Source: Mycolicibacterium tusciae
GTDB taxonomy: Bacteria; Actinomycetota; Actinomycetes; Mycobacteriales; Mycobacteriaceae
Length of the DNA stretch: 64,000 bases
Assembly (NCBI RefSeq): GCF_002086795.1
Contig: NZ_MVIM01000008.1
Coordinates: 62,001 to 126,000, forward strand
Direction: 5' to 3'
The position numbers and the translations under genes are program-made. Within the stretch, counting starts at the first letter, position 1; each line of letters opens with the position of its first letter. Positions 23,718 through 32,498 of this stretch are shown here, in pieces. The notes beneath the pieces are model-generated. The model was given only the letters and a program-made list of their open reading frames with translations. It was not told the origin of the DNA and searched no databases.

Positions 23718-24923
23718 GTGACCACGCTGGGCTGTGACTCCGAGGTCGGCAGGCTACGGGCGGTAATCCTGCACCGGCCCGGCGCCGAACTGCAGCGGCT
23801 GACTCCCCGCAACAACGACAAGCTGCTTTTCGACGGGCTGCCATGGGTGGCCAAGGCGCAGCGCGAACACGATGCGTTCGCCGCCCTGCTGGCTTCGCGT
23901 GGTGTCGAGGTGCTGTTGCTTGCCGATCTGGTGACCGAGGCGCTGGCCAAAAGTGGTGCGGCGCGGATGCACGGCATCGCGGCTGCTGTCGATCCGCGAC
24001 GGCTGGGACTGCCGTTGGCACAGGAGCTTTCGGCCTACCTGCGCACGCTGGATGCTGCGCCGCTGGCGTCGGTGCTGATGGCCGGGATGACCTTCAACGA
24101 GTTGCCGTTCAGCGGCGGTGAACTGTCGTTGGTGCGGCGCATGCATCACGGTGGAGATTTCGTCATCGATCCGCTGCCGAATCTGCTTTTCACGAGGGAC
24201 TCGTCATTCTGGATCGGTCCGCGGGTGGCGATCACGTCGCTGGCCCTGCCCGCGCGCGTTCGCGAGACGTCGCTGACCGATGTGATCTATGCGCACCACC
24301 CGCGATTCCTGGGTGTACGGCGGGCGTACGAGTCGCGCTCCGCGCCCGTCGAGGGCGGCGACGTGTTGCTGCTGGCGCCGGGAGTGGTCGCGGTGGGGGT
24401 GGGGGAGCGGACCACGCCTGCGGGGGCAGAGGCGCTGGCGCGCAGCCTGTTCGACGATGACCTGGCAAATACCGTCCTCGCCGTGCCGATCGCCCAGGAG
24501 CGGGCGCAGATGCACCTCGACACGGTGTGCACGATGGTCGACATCGACGCGGTGGTGATGTATCCGAACATCGTGGAGTCGTTGTCGGCGTTCACGATTC
24601 ATCGCGACGGTGCCGGTGGTGTGCGGATCGACGACGCGCGACCGTTTCTGGTCGCCGCGGCCGAAGCGATGGGCATCGAGAAGCTGCGCGTCATCGCGAC
24701 CGGGCTGGATCCCGTCACCGCGGAGCGCGAACAGTGGGACGACGGCAACAACACGCTGGCGGTGGCGCCGGGAGTGGTGATCGCATACGAACGCAACGCC
24801 GAAACCAATGCGCGGCTGGCAGATTCGGGTATCGAGGTGTTGCCGATCGAGGCGTCGGAACTGGGCACCGGCCGCGGCGGCCCGCGCTGTATGTCGTGTC
24901 CCGCGGCGCGAGACCCGCTCTGA
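23718..24923 (+). CDS. arcA: Arginine deiminase
   Basis: ArcA hydrolyses arginine to citrulline and ammonia; with other ADI-pathway enzymes this can yield ATP and buffer acid. The protein is 401 aa, like the M. tuberculosis ortholog. Visible segments are [61 protein letters not shown] and the terminal [16 protein letters not shown] with the catalytic Cys (C391). No arcB or arcC is adjacent, so a role in nitrogen or acid physiology is inferred. The GTG at 23718 was preferred over upstream ATGs since the family starts here and an extension would read through the SoxR operator. The very short leader suggests a leaderless mRNA. Confidence 0.95.
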   Translation: MTTLGCDSEVGRLRAVILHRPGAELQRLTPRNNDKLLFDGLPWVAKAQREHDAFAALLASRGVEVLLLADLVTEALAKSGAARMHGIAAAVDPRRLGLPLAQELSAYLRTLDAAPLASVLMAGMTFNELPFSGGELSLVRRMHHGGDFVIDPLPNLLFTRDSSFWIGPRVAITSLALPARVRETSLTDVIYAHHPRFLGVRRAYESRSAPVEGGDVLLLAPGVVAVGVGERTTPAGAEALARSLFDDDLANTVLAVPIAQERAQMHLDTVCTMVDIDAVVMYPNIVESLSAFTIHRDGAGGVRIDDARPFLVAAAEAMGIEKLRVIATGLDPVTAEREQWDDGNNTLAVAPGVVIAYERNAETNARLADSGIEVLPIEASELGTGRGGPRCMSCPAARDPL

Positions 24924-24957
24924 CGCTCGCTGCTGCGTCATCGCTATCGACGAACCT

Positions 24958-25028
24958 TCGCGAGGCGCACACCAGGGTCGTCGATTCCCCGGGATCACGA
25001 CCCTGGAGTAGTTCTCGCGAGCGGAAAC
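24958..25028. repeat. Interspersed repeat copy A (overlaps 3' end of nuclease-like gene)
   Basis: This about 71-bp segment shares its order and spacing with copy B at 25903-25974: TCGCGAG, CACACCAGGGT, then TCTCGCGAGCG plus AAACC, with 45 versus 46 bp between the last two blocks. It reaches into the last codons of the gene at 24995. Direct orientation with copy B. Confidence 0.6.
24972..25006. terminator. Strong hairpin between arcA and the nuclease-like gene
   Basis: CCAGGGTCGT (24972-24981) and ACGACCCTGG (24997-25006) form a perfect 10-bp stem; the loop itself contains a partial palindrome around CCCCGGG. It spans the stop of the convergent gene and probably ends both transcripts. No U-tract. 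Confidence 0.6.
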
Positions 25029-25858
25029 CACCGTCGACGCTCGGCGGCCTGTCGCAGTCGGTGCAAAATGAATCCGCGGCTGTGCTCCTTGACCACATGG
25101 ATATCGAGCCAGCCTTGACTCTCCACCAGCGCGTTGCGTCCGATGTCGTGAACGAATCGAGATCGATCCTTCTGATGTTGTTCACCGTCGTAGTCCAGGC
25201 CGATCATCGGCTCATCCCAACCCATGTCCAGAAACGCTTCGCTGACGCCGTCGTGGACTCGAATTTGCGTGCGTGGCCGTGGATATCTGGCGTCGATGGC
25301 GAGAAGTCGCAGCCACGTCTCCATGGGCGACTTGGCGCCGCCGTCCATCAAATCCAGTGCGATGCGGGCACGCTTCATCCCTCTCGAGCCCCGGTACCGC
25401 TCGACAAGCGGTTCCACATCGTCGGCTGTCAGGCCGGTCGCCGCCGCCAGTGCGTCAAGGTGCCTTACGGCCAAGTCGCGCTCTAGGTGTCGAGCAAGAT
25501 CCAACGCCGTGCGTGCTGGCGTGGTGACCGCGACTTCGCCGACCGCGCAGATTTCGTCCCAGTCGATCCGCTCATTCCGGATGATCACACCCCGTTGTGG
25601 CCGCTCTCGCGGAGCGATCATGTCGATCGGCGTTTCAGGGTTCACCCATTCGGCTCCAAGCAGTGCAGCCGCGGCCCTTCCGCCCACGATGCCGCGGCGA
25701 TCCGTCCACAACCAGGCGGCATGCGCGCTTAATTCAACCGACGACGGAGCGCCGCGTGGCACGTAAATCCGGGGGTGGACGGCCCTGTACCTCCAACGCA
25801 ACTGGCTTCGAGTAAGGCCCGCCTCCAGCAGTTCTGCGCCGACGAATGCTCGCTCCAT
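24995..25858 (-). CDS. AbiEi-antitoxin-like / VSR-type nuclease-fold protein (paralogue 1)
   Basis: This 287-aa protein has an N-terminal winged-helix-like part (GLTRSQLRWRYRAVHPRIYV then GAWLW/AWLW-type core), as in type IV AbiEi antitoxin N-termini, and a C-terminal DUF559/VSR-like endonuclease-fold core (EAFLDMGWDEPMIGLDYDGE, QHQKDRSRFVHDIGRN, WLDIHVVKEHSRGFILHRL). D in FLDMGW and the DYDG-E pair fit a PD-(D/E)xK arrangement. No toxin partner (AbiEii) is adjacent, so it is not a normal AbiE pair. A paralogue is encoded at 54266. It is bounded by repeat copies A and B. Activity is unproven; the biological role, perhaps anti-phage or DNA repair, is inference. Confidence 0.65.
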   Translation of the reverse strand: MERAFVGAELLEAGLTRSQLRWRYRAVHPRIYVPRGAPSSVELSAHAAWLWTDRRGIVGGRAAAALLGAEWVNPETPIDMIAPRERPQRGVIIRNERIDWDEICAVGEVAVTTPARTALDLARHLERDLAVRHLDALAAATGLTADDVEPLVERYRGSRGMKRARIALDLMDGGAKSPMETWLRLLAIDARYPRPRTQIRVHDGVSEAFLDMGWDEPMIGLDYDGEQHQKDRSRFVHDIGRNALVESQGWLDIHVVKEHSRGFILHRLRQAAERRRWFPLARTTPGS

Positions 25859-25902
25859 GGTCGTGGATGCTGGCCCGCAGCCATGACAATTCTTCTCTCA
25901 AA

Positions 25903-25974
25903 TCGCGAGCTCCACACCAGGGTTGTGGATAACTCGGAAAGTGCGGCCGTGGTGTACGTCTCGCGAGCGAAACC
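25903..25974. repeat. Interspersed repeat copy B (upstream of nuclease-like gene)
   Basis: Partner of copy A at 24958-25028, in the same orientation. It carries TCGCGAG, CACACCAGGGTTGTGGAT and TCTCGCGAGCGAAACC in the same order. It lies in the 151-bp space between the nuclease-like gene start and the pmt stop, which holds nothing else I recognise. Confidence 0.6.
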
Positions 25975-26009
25975 GGCGCAAGGCATTGCGAACAGGCGTG
26001 ACCGATGCA

Positions 26010-27551
26010 CTAACTCCAGGACGGCAGCCAGATCTGCATGTTCCAGGTGGCCTGCGAAATCGGGATCCCCGTCAGGATCGGGTACATCCACGCGAAGTTC
26101 GTCAGCACGAGCGCGATGTAGCAGCTCACCACTATCAGCCCGAGCGTTCTTCGCTCGGAGTTCTGATTTGGTTTGTACAGAATGTCGCCGAGAATAAACG
26201 CGATCATCAGCACGAGGAACGGCGCCATCGTCGCCGCGTAGAAGAAGTACATCTGCCGATCGATGTCGGCGAACCACGGCAAGAACCCGGCGCTGTAGCC
26301 CACCAGGACCACCGCGAAGCGCCAGTCGCGCTTGACGAAGGTCCGCCACACCGCCCACGCGAGCACCGGCACCGCGATGAACCACATCGCTGGCGTGCCG
26401 ACCAGCATCACGGCCTTCACGCACGACTGATCCCCGCAGCCGGGCACGTTCTGGTTGTCGATCGCGTAGAGCACCGGCCGCAGCGACATCGGCCACGTCC
26501 ACGGCTTGGATTCCCACGGGTGGTGATTACCGTCGGCATTGGTCAGGCCGGAATGGAACTTGTAGGCCCCGTAGGTGTAATGCCACAGCGAGCGAACCGC
26601 GTCGGGCAGCGGCAGGATGCTGTCCTCTCCGATGTCTCTGCCGACCGCGTGCCGGTCCACGCCGGTTTCGGACGCAAACCACGGCGTATAGGACGCCAGG
26701 TAGACCCCGAACGGAATCAGTACCAGCGCATACAGCGACGGGCCCAGATCGCGCCGGAACGCACCGAGCCACGGCCGCGGGACGCGATACTGCTTGCGCG
26801 CTGCGATGTCGAACGCCAGCGTCATCACCCCGAAGAACGCCACAAAGTACAGCCCGGACCACTTTGTCGCACAAGCCAATCCGAGTAGCACCCCGGCGCC
26901 GAACCGCCACCACCGCACGCCTAGTCGCGGCCCCCATTGCGTTTCACCGATGCGGCCCTCGAGCAGCGCCACATGCATCCGCTCACGCACCTGGTCGCGG
27001 TCGACCATCAAACAACCGAACGCTGCCACCACGAAGAAGACCAGGAACCCGTCGAGCAGCGCGGTGCGCGCGGCGACGAAGCTGACCCCGTCGGCGACCA
27101 GCAGGAGCCCCGCGATTCCGCCGACGACCGTGGACCGGCTGATCCGCCGCGCGATCCGCACGACGAGCAGCACGGTGATGACCCCGCAGACGGCTCCGGA
27201 GAAACGCCAGCCCAGGCCGTTGTAACCGAACAACCATTCGCCGAGCGCGATCAGCTGCTTGCCCACCGGCGGATGCACCACCAAGCCGTAGCCGGGGTTG
27301 TCCTCGAGGCCGTTGTTGTTCAGCACCTGCCACGCCTGCGGCGCGTAGTGCTTCTCGTCGAAGATCGGCGTTCCCGCATCGGTCGGCGAGCCGAGGTTCA
27401 GGAAGCGCGTCACCGCCGCCTGCGCAGTGACGACGGCGGTCATCGCCCAGCCTTGGAGACGGTCCATCGGGCCGAAGTCGGCGACCGGCACCAGCGGCGC
27501 GGGGCTGATGACAGGGACCGCGCGCGAGGCTTCGGTTGCGGGGGCGGTCAC
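26010..27551 (-). CDS. pmt: Protein O-mannosyltransferase Pmt
   Basis: Pmt transfers mannose from polyprenyl-phosphomannose to Ser/Thr of exported proteins, acting in the membrane as they leave the Sec channel. The 513-residue protein has about ten transmembrane helices and the GT39 signatures: LNLGSPTDAGTPIFDEKHYAPQ with the catalytic acidic pair (DEKHY), GWRFSGAVCGVITVLLV, LLDGFLVFFVVAAFGCL and the C-terminal GFLPWFADIDRQMYFFY. Order and position match Rv1002c. The GTG at 27551 is the start. The divergent rsmI start is only 24 bp away, so both mRNAs are likely leaderless from one shared promoter region. Confidence 0.94.
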   Translation of the reverse strand: MTAPATEASRAVPVISPAPLVPVADFGPMDRLQGWAMTAVVTAQAAVTRFLNLGSPTDAGTPIFDEKHYAPQAWQVLNNNGLEDNPGYGLVVHPPVGKQLIALGEWLFGYNGLGWRFSGAVCGVITVLLVVRIARRISRSTVVGGIAGLLLVADGVSFVAARTALLDGFLVFFVVAAFGCLMVDRDQVRERMHVALLEGRIGETQWGPRLGVRWWRFGAGVLLGLACATKWSGLYFVAFFGVMTLAFDIAARKQYRVPRPWLGAFRRDLGPSLYALVLIPFGVYLASYTPWFASETGVDRHAVGRDIGEDSILPLPDAVRSLWHYTYGAYKFHSGLTNADGNHHPWESKPWTWPMSLRPVLYAIDNQNVPGCGDQSCVKAVMLVGTPAMWFIAVPVLAWAVWRTFVKRDWRFAVVLVGYSAGFLPWFADIDRQMYFFYAATMAPFLVLMIAFILGDILYKPNQNSERRTLGLIVVSCYIALVLTNFAWMYPILTGIPISQATWNMQIWLPSWS

Positions 27552-27575
27552 GCAAGCGATCGTAGGCTGTCCCGC

Positions 27576-28412
27576 ATGAACCCCGGCCGACTGCTTATCG
27601 GCGCCACGCCGCTGGGTCAGCCCTCGGATGCGTCTGCGCGGTTGGTCAGCGCCCTGGCCAGGGCCGACGTGATCGCCGCCGAGGACACCCGGCGGATCCG
27701 GACCCTGGCCCAGGCCCTCGAGGTCAAACCCGCGGGCAGGATTGTCAGCCTGTACGACCAGAACGAGGCGGCGCGGGTTCCGGCGCTGGTCGCCGAGATC
27801 GCGGCCGGCGCGACGGTTCTGCTGGTCAGTGACGCCGGCATGCCCCTGATCAGCGATCCGGGATACCGGTTGGTGTCCGCCTGTATCGACAGTGGGTTAC
27901 CGATCTCGTGCTTGCCGGGCCCTTCGGCGGTGACGACGGCGCTGGCCGTGTCGGGTCTACCGTCGGAGCGATTCTGCTTCGAGGGCTTCGCACCGCGCAG
28001 GCACTCGGCGCGGATGACCTGGCTCGCCACCCTCGCTGCCGAGTCGCGCACGTGCGTGTTCTTCGAGTCGCCCCGACGGCTGGCCGAGACGCTCAAGGAC
28101 GCCGTCGAGGCGCTGGGCCCAGACCGCGAAGTCGTCGTGTGCCGCGAGTTGACGAAGACGCATGAGGAGATCCTTCGCGGCTCGCTGGCGGAGCTGGCCG
28201 AGTGGGCGAAGGAGGGTGTGCTCGGCGAGATCACCGTCGTGCTGGCGGGCGCGACTCTGAAGGCGGATGTGGAGTCGCTGGTGTCGCAGGTGCAGGACCT
28301 CGTCGAGCAGGGCATGCGGGTCAAGGATGCATGCGCGCAGGTGATCGCAACGAATCCGGGCTCGCCGTCGCGACGCGAACTCTACGATGCGGTTCTGCGC
28401 TCGCGTGACTGA
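27576..28412 (+). CDS. rsmI: 16S rRNA (cytidine(1402)-2'-O)-methyltransferase RsmI
   Basis: RsmI methylates C1402 of 16S rRNA at the ribose with S-adenosylmethionine, tuning decoding accuracy. The protein, 278 aa, has the tetrapyrrole-methylase fold: GRLLIGATPLGQPSD, DVIAAEDTRRIRTLAQ, LYDQNEAARVP, LLVSDAGMPLISDPGYRLV (the RsmI signature) and LPGPSAVTTALAVSGLP, then ESPRRL and REVVVCRELTKTHEE. The ATG at 27576 is the only plausible start before the signature. It is divergent from pmt and followed 12 bp later by a small membrane protein gene. Confidence 0.95.
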   Translation: MNPGRLLIGATPLGQPSDASARLVSALARADVIAAEDTRRIRTLAQALEVKPAGRIVSLYDQNEAARVPALVAEIAAGATVLLVSDAGMPLISDPGYRLVSACIDSGLPISCLPGPSAVTTALAVSGLPSERFCFEGFAPRRHSARMTWLATLAAESRTCVFFESPRRLAETLKDAVEALGPDREVVVCRELTKTHEEILRGSLAELAEWAKEGVLGEITVVLAGATLKADVESLVSQVQDLVEQGMRVKDACAQVIATNPGSPSRRELYDAVLRSRD

Positions 28413-28424
28413 AGGAGTCGATAG

Positions 28425-28883
28425 ATGAACACCGCGCTGTTCGTAGTCCTCTTGGTAGTCGGCATTGTGGCCCTGTTGGTGCTGATCTGGATTCCGATCC
28501 TGGTGTGGTTGCGCCGTCGCAGCGGCGCCACTGCCGAGCAGCTGAGCGCAGAGATCGAAGGCGAATCGGTTCTCCGCGCACCGGAGAAGGGCTCCTACCG
28601 CGGGTCGACTGCGCCGGGATTCCCCGCGGTGAAGAACACCGGGCTGATTGCGCTCACCCAGCGGCGGCTGGTCTTTCGAACTCTTACCGGTCATTTGATC
28701 GAAGTTCCGGTCGAGTCGATCACCGGAGTGCGAGAGGCCGCGGTCTTCAAGGGTTCGGTCGTCGGCGGACAGACGCATCTGATCGTCCAGACATCCGCGG
28801 GTGAGATCGGTTTCTACGTCTTCGCCGGCATCGCCGACTGGACCGCGGCGATTACGGAGTTGGTACCCGGCCAGCGGATGTGA
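28425..28883 (+). CDS. Membrane-anchored protein of unknown function
   Basis: This 152-aa protein has one N-terminal membrane helix (FVVLLVVGIVALLVLIWIPILVWL, residues 6-29) with a basic cytoplasmic-side RRRSG, then a soluble beta-rich domain: GLIALTQRRLVFRTLTGHLIEVPVESI and GSVVGGQTHLIVQTSAGEIGFYV. The pattern (aliphatic strands, TGxLxxVPxxxIxxV) is like a PH/GRAM-type fold seen in bacterial membrane proteins, but this is only a resemblance. The ATG at 28425 has AAGGAG. It lies 12 bp after rsmI, so the two are probably one operon, though their functions are not obviously linked. Confidence 0.65.
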   Translation: MNTALFVVLLVVGIVALLVLIWIPILVWLRRRSGATAEQLSAEIEGESVLRAPEKGSYRGSTAPGFPAVKNTGLIALTQRRLVFRTLTGHLIEVPVESITGVREAAVFKGSVVGGQTHLIVQTSAGEIGFYVFAGIADWTAAITELVPGQRM

Positions 28884-28974
28884 CGCTGGCGGAACGATGC
28901 CCCTCATGGTCAGCGAGGCGGCGTCCAAGTGTTAACCGCGCCACTGCGCGCGCATGACGCTTCGGGCAATGAGA

Positions 28975-30273
28975 TCAGCTGTGCGCGGGCATCCGCCGCT
29001 GAGCGTCGACGTCGATGAACGGCGCTGCCTTGTGCAGGCACTCATCCCACTCCCGGTCGGGATCGGAATCCGCGGTGATGCCGCCGCCGACGCCGAGTAC
29101 CGCGTTACCGTCGGCGTCGAACTCGACGGTGCGGATCGCTACGTTCAGCTCGCACCCGGCGATCGGTGAGGCCAAGCCGACTGTCCCACAGTATATTCCG
29201 CGGCGATTCTGCTCCCAGCCAGTGAGCAGCTGGCGGGCCCGCAGCTTGGGCGTACCCGTGACCGAAGCGGGCGGGAAGGTCGCGTCGAGCACCACAGCCA
29301 TCGGCATCTCGACGTCGACGCGCGCCGTCACGGTGGATACCAGGTGCCACACCCCCGGCGCCGGACGTACGGCCAGCAGCTCGGGAACGGACACACTGCC
29401 GGTCACCGCGACCCGGCCCAGATCGTTGCGGACCAGGTCGACGATCATGATGTTCTCGGCGACGTCCTTGACCGACGCCCGCAGTTCCGCCGGATCAGCG
29501 TGCCGCGGCAGCGTGCCCTTGATCGGGCTCGACGCCACCGCCTCGCCGCGTCTGCGCAAAAACAGTTCAGGCGACAGCGATGCAACCGCGCCCCACTCGC
29601 CGGCCACAAAGGCGGCGCGCGCCGGCGAGGTTCGCGCGACGGCGTCGGCGAAGAAATCGATTGCGGCTGTGTCCGATGTCGCCGCCGGAGCGGCTGCGTC
29701 CGAGGTCGCCGCCGGAGCGGCTCCGGCGGCGATTCGGCCTGCGAACTGCGTGCACACACACGCCTGGTAAACCTCGCCCGCCGCGATCGCCTCAAGGCAC
29801 GACAACACGCCGCGCCGGTGCGCCTCACGATCGGCCCCGCCCCAGGTGATCGTGCTCGAGGCCGGCGCCACCGGTTCGCGCAGCACTTCGGACACCCAGC
29901 CGGGAAGCTTTGCGCCGGAGAGGTTTTCGTGCCACCACTGCCCACCGTTGTCCTGGCGCAGCACGCAATCCGACCAGCCGCCCGCGGCCTCGGGTATGCG
30001 TGGCCCGCGCCCGTCGGCGCCGGCGTCGGGGTATGACAGGTAACCGAACCATCCTCCGCCGACGGCATCACCGGACATGCCGGGGGATACGTCGAACACC
30101 TCGGATACGCCGACGGGCGTCACCTCCACCGACGGCGCGATGACCGCGCTGGAACCGAACCACTCGCCGATCAGGGCGGCCGGCGGCGGCAGACCGCGCC
30201 GTCGAGTCCCGTCGGCCAGCGCGCGCAGCACCGCAGGGGCGCTGCCCAGCTCGCCGAGTCGATCGATCCGCAC
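28975..30273 (-). CDS. pabB: Aminodeoxychorismate synthase component I (PabB)
   Basis: PabB converts chorismate with ammonia to 4-amino-4-deoxychorismate, the first step to p-aminobenzoate and folate. The 432-aa protein shows the chorismate-binding core: GEVYQACVCTQFAGRI, SPELFLRRRGEAVASSPIKGT (the conserved PIKGT), AENIMIVDLVRNDLGRV, FPPASVTGTPKLRA and YCGTVGLASP, with GGGITADSDPDREWDE at the end. A short Ala/Pro/Thr insert (about residues 183-203) made by a 27-bp tandem duplication lies in the domain and is absent from typical members. The GTG at 30273 is the start. No trpG/pabA is adjacent. Confidence 0.92.
   Translation of the reverse strand: MRIDRLGELGSAPAVLRALADGTRRRGLPPPAALIGEWFGSSAVIAPSVEVTPVGVSEVFDVSPGMSGDAVGGGWFGYLSYPDAGADGRGPRIPEAAGGWSDCVLRQDNGGQWWHENLSGAKLPGWVSEVLREPVAPASSTITWGGADREAHRRGVLSCLEAIAAGEVYQACVCTQFAGRIAAGAAPAATSDAAAPAATSDTAAIDFFADAVARTSPARAAFVAGEWGAVASLSPELFLRRRGEAVASSPIKGTLPRHADPAELRASVKDVAENIMIVDLVRNDLGRVAVTGSVSVPELLAVRPAPGVWHLVSTVTARVDVEMPMAVVLDATFPPASVTGTPKLRARQLLTGWEQNRRGIYCGTVGLASPIAGCELNVAIRTVEFDADGNAVLGVGGGITADSDPDREWDECLHKAAPFIDVDAQRRMPAHS
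29663..29722. repeat. 27-bp tandem duplication inside pabB
   Basis: Copies at 29663-29689 and 29690-29716 share the frame GCGGCTG-GTCCGA-GTCGCCGCCGGA, differing at two positions, with a third start (GCGGCT). In frame it encodes APAATSD repeats in an inserted loop of PabB. Confidence 0.8.
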
Positions 30274-30292
30274 ACCTCAAGCGTGTCAGAAG

Positions 30293-31189
30293 CTACCGGC
30301 TGATCTCCCGCGGGATGTCGACGCCGGTCAGTTTGTCCGGGTTGCGCATCGCATAGAAGTGGCTGATCCGGCCGTCGGTGATCTCGACGGTGATGATGCC
30401 TTCGAAGCTGTCGCCCATGTAGAGCTTGAGTGCAGGAGCGTTGTTGTACATCGCCGGCTCGACGCGACCGGTCTCACCGGCGACGCGCACCAGGCCGATG
30501 ATCACCCGGGCGACCTTGTCAGCGCCGACCACGGGCCTGCGTGCGGCGCTGACCTTGCCGTCGCTGTCGGCGGTCCACTCGACGTCTTCTGTCAGCATCT
30601 CGAGGAGCGCTTCGAGGTCGCCGGTCGAGGCCGCGGCGAAGAAACGCGCGGTGATCTCCATGGAGAGTTTGGGGTCGACGGGCTCGAAACGCTTGCGCCG
30701 CGACTGAACGTGCTCGCGGGCGCGGTGGGCCATTTGACGGACGGCGGCCGCGGATTTGCCGATCGTGGCGGCGATCTCGTCGTGGCTGAAGCCGAAGACC
30801 TCGCGCAGCACGAATACGGCACGTTCGTCCGGACTCAGGGTCTCCAAAACGACAAGCATCGCCATCGAAACCGATTCGGCCAGGATCACGTCGGACGACG
30901 CGTCTGTGTTGCTGCCGGTCTCCAGCAGCAGCGGCTCCGGTAACCACGGGCCGATGTACTCCTCCCGCCTGCGCGACTGCGCCCGCAGGGCGTTGAGGGA
31001 CTGCCGGGTGACGAGCTGGGCGAGGTAGGCCTTGGTGTCTTGCACCGTCGAGAGGTCTACCTCGGCCCAGCGCAGGTAGCTTTCCTGGAGCACGTCGTCG
31101 GATTCGGTTGCCCTGCCGAGAATCTCGTAGGCGACGGTGAACAGCAGCGGCCGCAGTTGAGTGAATCGTTCGGCGTGTTCCTCGGTCAC
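30293..31189 (-). CDS. ECF41-family RNA polymerase sigma factor (copy 1)
   Basis: The 298-aa protein has sigma2 (RPLLFTVAYEILGRATESDDVLQESYLRWAEV), sigma4 (LSPDERAVFVLREVFGFSHDEIAATIGKSAAAVRQMAHRA) and a C-terminal SnoaL-like domain of about 110 aa ending in NPDKLTGVDIPREISR. That extension is the mark of the ECF41 group, where it controls sigma activity in place of an anti-sigma factor. The upstream oxidoreductase gene overlaps by 4 bp (ATGA), and the promoter at 32446-32472 matches the ECF41 consensus. This fits autoregulation. A near-identical operon follows upstream (32499-34603). Confidence 0.93.
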   Translation of the reverse strand: MTEEHAERFTQLRPLLFTVAYEILGRATESDDVLQESYLRWAEVDLSTVQDTKAYLAQLVTRQSLNALRAQSRRREEYIGPWLPEPLLLETGSNTDASSDVILAESVSMAMLVVLETLSPDERAVFVLREVFGFSHDEIAATIGKSAAAVRQMAHRAREHVQSRRKRFEPVDPKLSMEITARFFAAASTGDLEALLEMLTEDVEWTADSDGKVSAARRPVVGADKVARVIIGLVRVAGETGRVEPAMYNNAPALKLYMGDSFEGIITVEITDGRISHFYAMRNPDKLTGVDIPREISR

Positions 31190-32367
31190 GGTCGCACCGG
31201 CTGACCGGCTGACTCCAACTGCTGCTGCCGCTTACCGCCCTTGAGCCAGAAGTAGCTTCCCGGTTTGCGCGCCTCCCGCTGCAGGAAGCTGACCGTGCCC
31301 TTGCAGACGGCCTCCTTGATCGTGGCTGCGGTGCGGCCGCCGATATGCAGCGGCATCACGGTGTCGTCCAGGTGGGCGAGCTGGACCAGACCGCCTTTGC
31401 GCCCGAGGCTGATGCACTGCCCGGTGAACGCCTGGTTCAGCCGTTTGGGCTCGGTGCCCGCGATGCGGCTGAGCACAGTATTCGCGGCTTGTGCGCCCAG
31501 CGGGATCGCGGCCTGGCAGCTCATCCGCAACGGTAGGTTCGACGGCGCCGCCGCATCGCCCGCGGCGATGATGCGGGGATCGTCAACGCTGGTGAGGGTC
31601 TCGTCGGTGAGAAGGCGACCGGTCGCATCGGTGCTCAGGCCGCTGCTCGTGGCCAGATCGGGCACACCGAAACCGGCGGTCCAGATCGTGACCGCGCTGG
31701 CGATCGTGCGTCCGTCGGCCAGGATCACCGAGTCGGGGCGCACCTCGGCCGCGGTGGATCCGGGACCGTCGATGATGGTGACGCCGAGCCGGTTCAGCCG
31801 CTTGGCGGCCGCGCGGCGACCACGGGCGTGTAGGTAAGGGCCGAGAACTCCGCCGCACACCAACGTCACCCGTCGCCCTTCCTCGGCGAACTCGGCGGCC
31901 ACCTCGAGACCCGTCGGACCCGCGCCGATCACCGTGATCGGCGCATCGTCGCCTGCAGCGTGATATGCCGCCTTCAACTGCTCGGCATGCTCGAGTTCCG
32001 AGATGGGATAGGCGTATTCAGCGGCTCCGGGAACGACCGGGGTCGCCCCGTGACTACCGATGGCGTAGATCAGATAGTCATAGGCCAACTCACCACCGCC
32101 TGAGAGCTCGATCCGCCGTTGCGGTGCGTCGATGCGTGTCACGGAGTCGACGACCAGCTGGATTCCCTCACCGAGGATCTCCGGGTAGTCGACCACCGCA
32201 TCATCGGTGCCGGTCACCAACTGATGCAGCCGGATCCGCTCGACGAACTTCGGCCGCGGGTTGACCAGCGTGATGTCGACGTTCTCATTGAGCCGCAGAT
32301 GGTTGGCCGCGAGCACACCGGCGTATCCGCCGCCGATCACGATGACGCGGGTCTTCTGTTCGGTCAT
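31186..32367 (-). CDS. NAD(P)/FAD-dependent oxidoreductase (Ndh-like), copy 1
   Basis: This 393-aa flavoprotein has an N-terminal FAD-binding motif (VIVIGGGYAGVLAANHLRLNE), a central NAD(P) motif (VIGAGPTGLEVAAEFAEEGRRVTLV) and a conserved C-terminal FAD segment (RIIAAGDAAAPS). It resembles type II NADH dehydrogenases/disulfide reductases, with no redox Cys pair in the usual place. Its gene starts the two-gene operon with the ECF41 sigma, as is common for ECF41, whose partners are small oxidoreductases. The substrate is unknown. Copy 2 is at 33398. Confidence 0.88.
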   Translation of the reverse strand: MTEQKTRVIVIGGGYAGVLAANHLRLNENVDITLVNPRPKFVERIRLHQLVTGTDDAVVDYPEILGEGIQLVVDSVTRIDAPQRRIELSGGGELAYDYLIYAIGSHGATPVVPGAAEYAYPISELEHAEQLKAAYHAAGDDAPITVIGAGPTGLEVAAEFAEEGRRVTLVCGGVLGPYLHARGRRAAAKRLNRLGVTIIDGPGSTAAEVRPDSVILADGRTIASAVTIWTAGFGVPDLATSSGLSTDATGRLLTDETLTSVDDPRIIAAGDAAAPSNLPLRMSCQAAIPLGAQAANTVLSRIAGTEPKRLNQAFTGQCISLGRKGGLVQLAHLDDTVMPLHIGGRTAATIKEAVCKGTVSFLQREARKPGSYFWLKGGKRQQQLESAGQPVRP

Positions 32368-32445
32368 GTCAATCTCCTCGGGGTCATCCTCGCTCTCCGC
32401 CGGCCCCGAATGTGGCCGTTCAGCTTTGAGCTGGTCTGTCCTCTA

Positions 32446-32472
32446 GACACCGCGGCAATTCAGACTGTGACA
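32446..32472 (-). promoter_or_regulatory. ECF41-type promoter of operon copy 1
   Basis: Read on the minus strand: TGTCACA (-35), exactly 16 bp, TGTC (-10). The known ECF41 consensus is TGTCACA-N16-CGTC. It lies upstream of the oxidoreductase at 32367. Confidence 0.75.
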
Positions 32473-32498
32473 GTCCGCGCCCGATGTGGCCGACGTCA

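Noticed and set aside
24995..25858. Complete AbiE type IV toxin-antitoxin system
   Set aside because: There is no AbiEii nucleotidyltransferase gene next to either paralogue, so only an AbiEi-like domain can be claimed.
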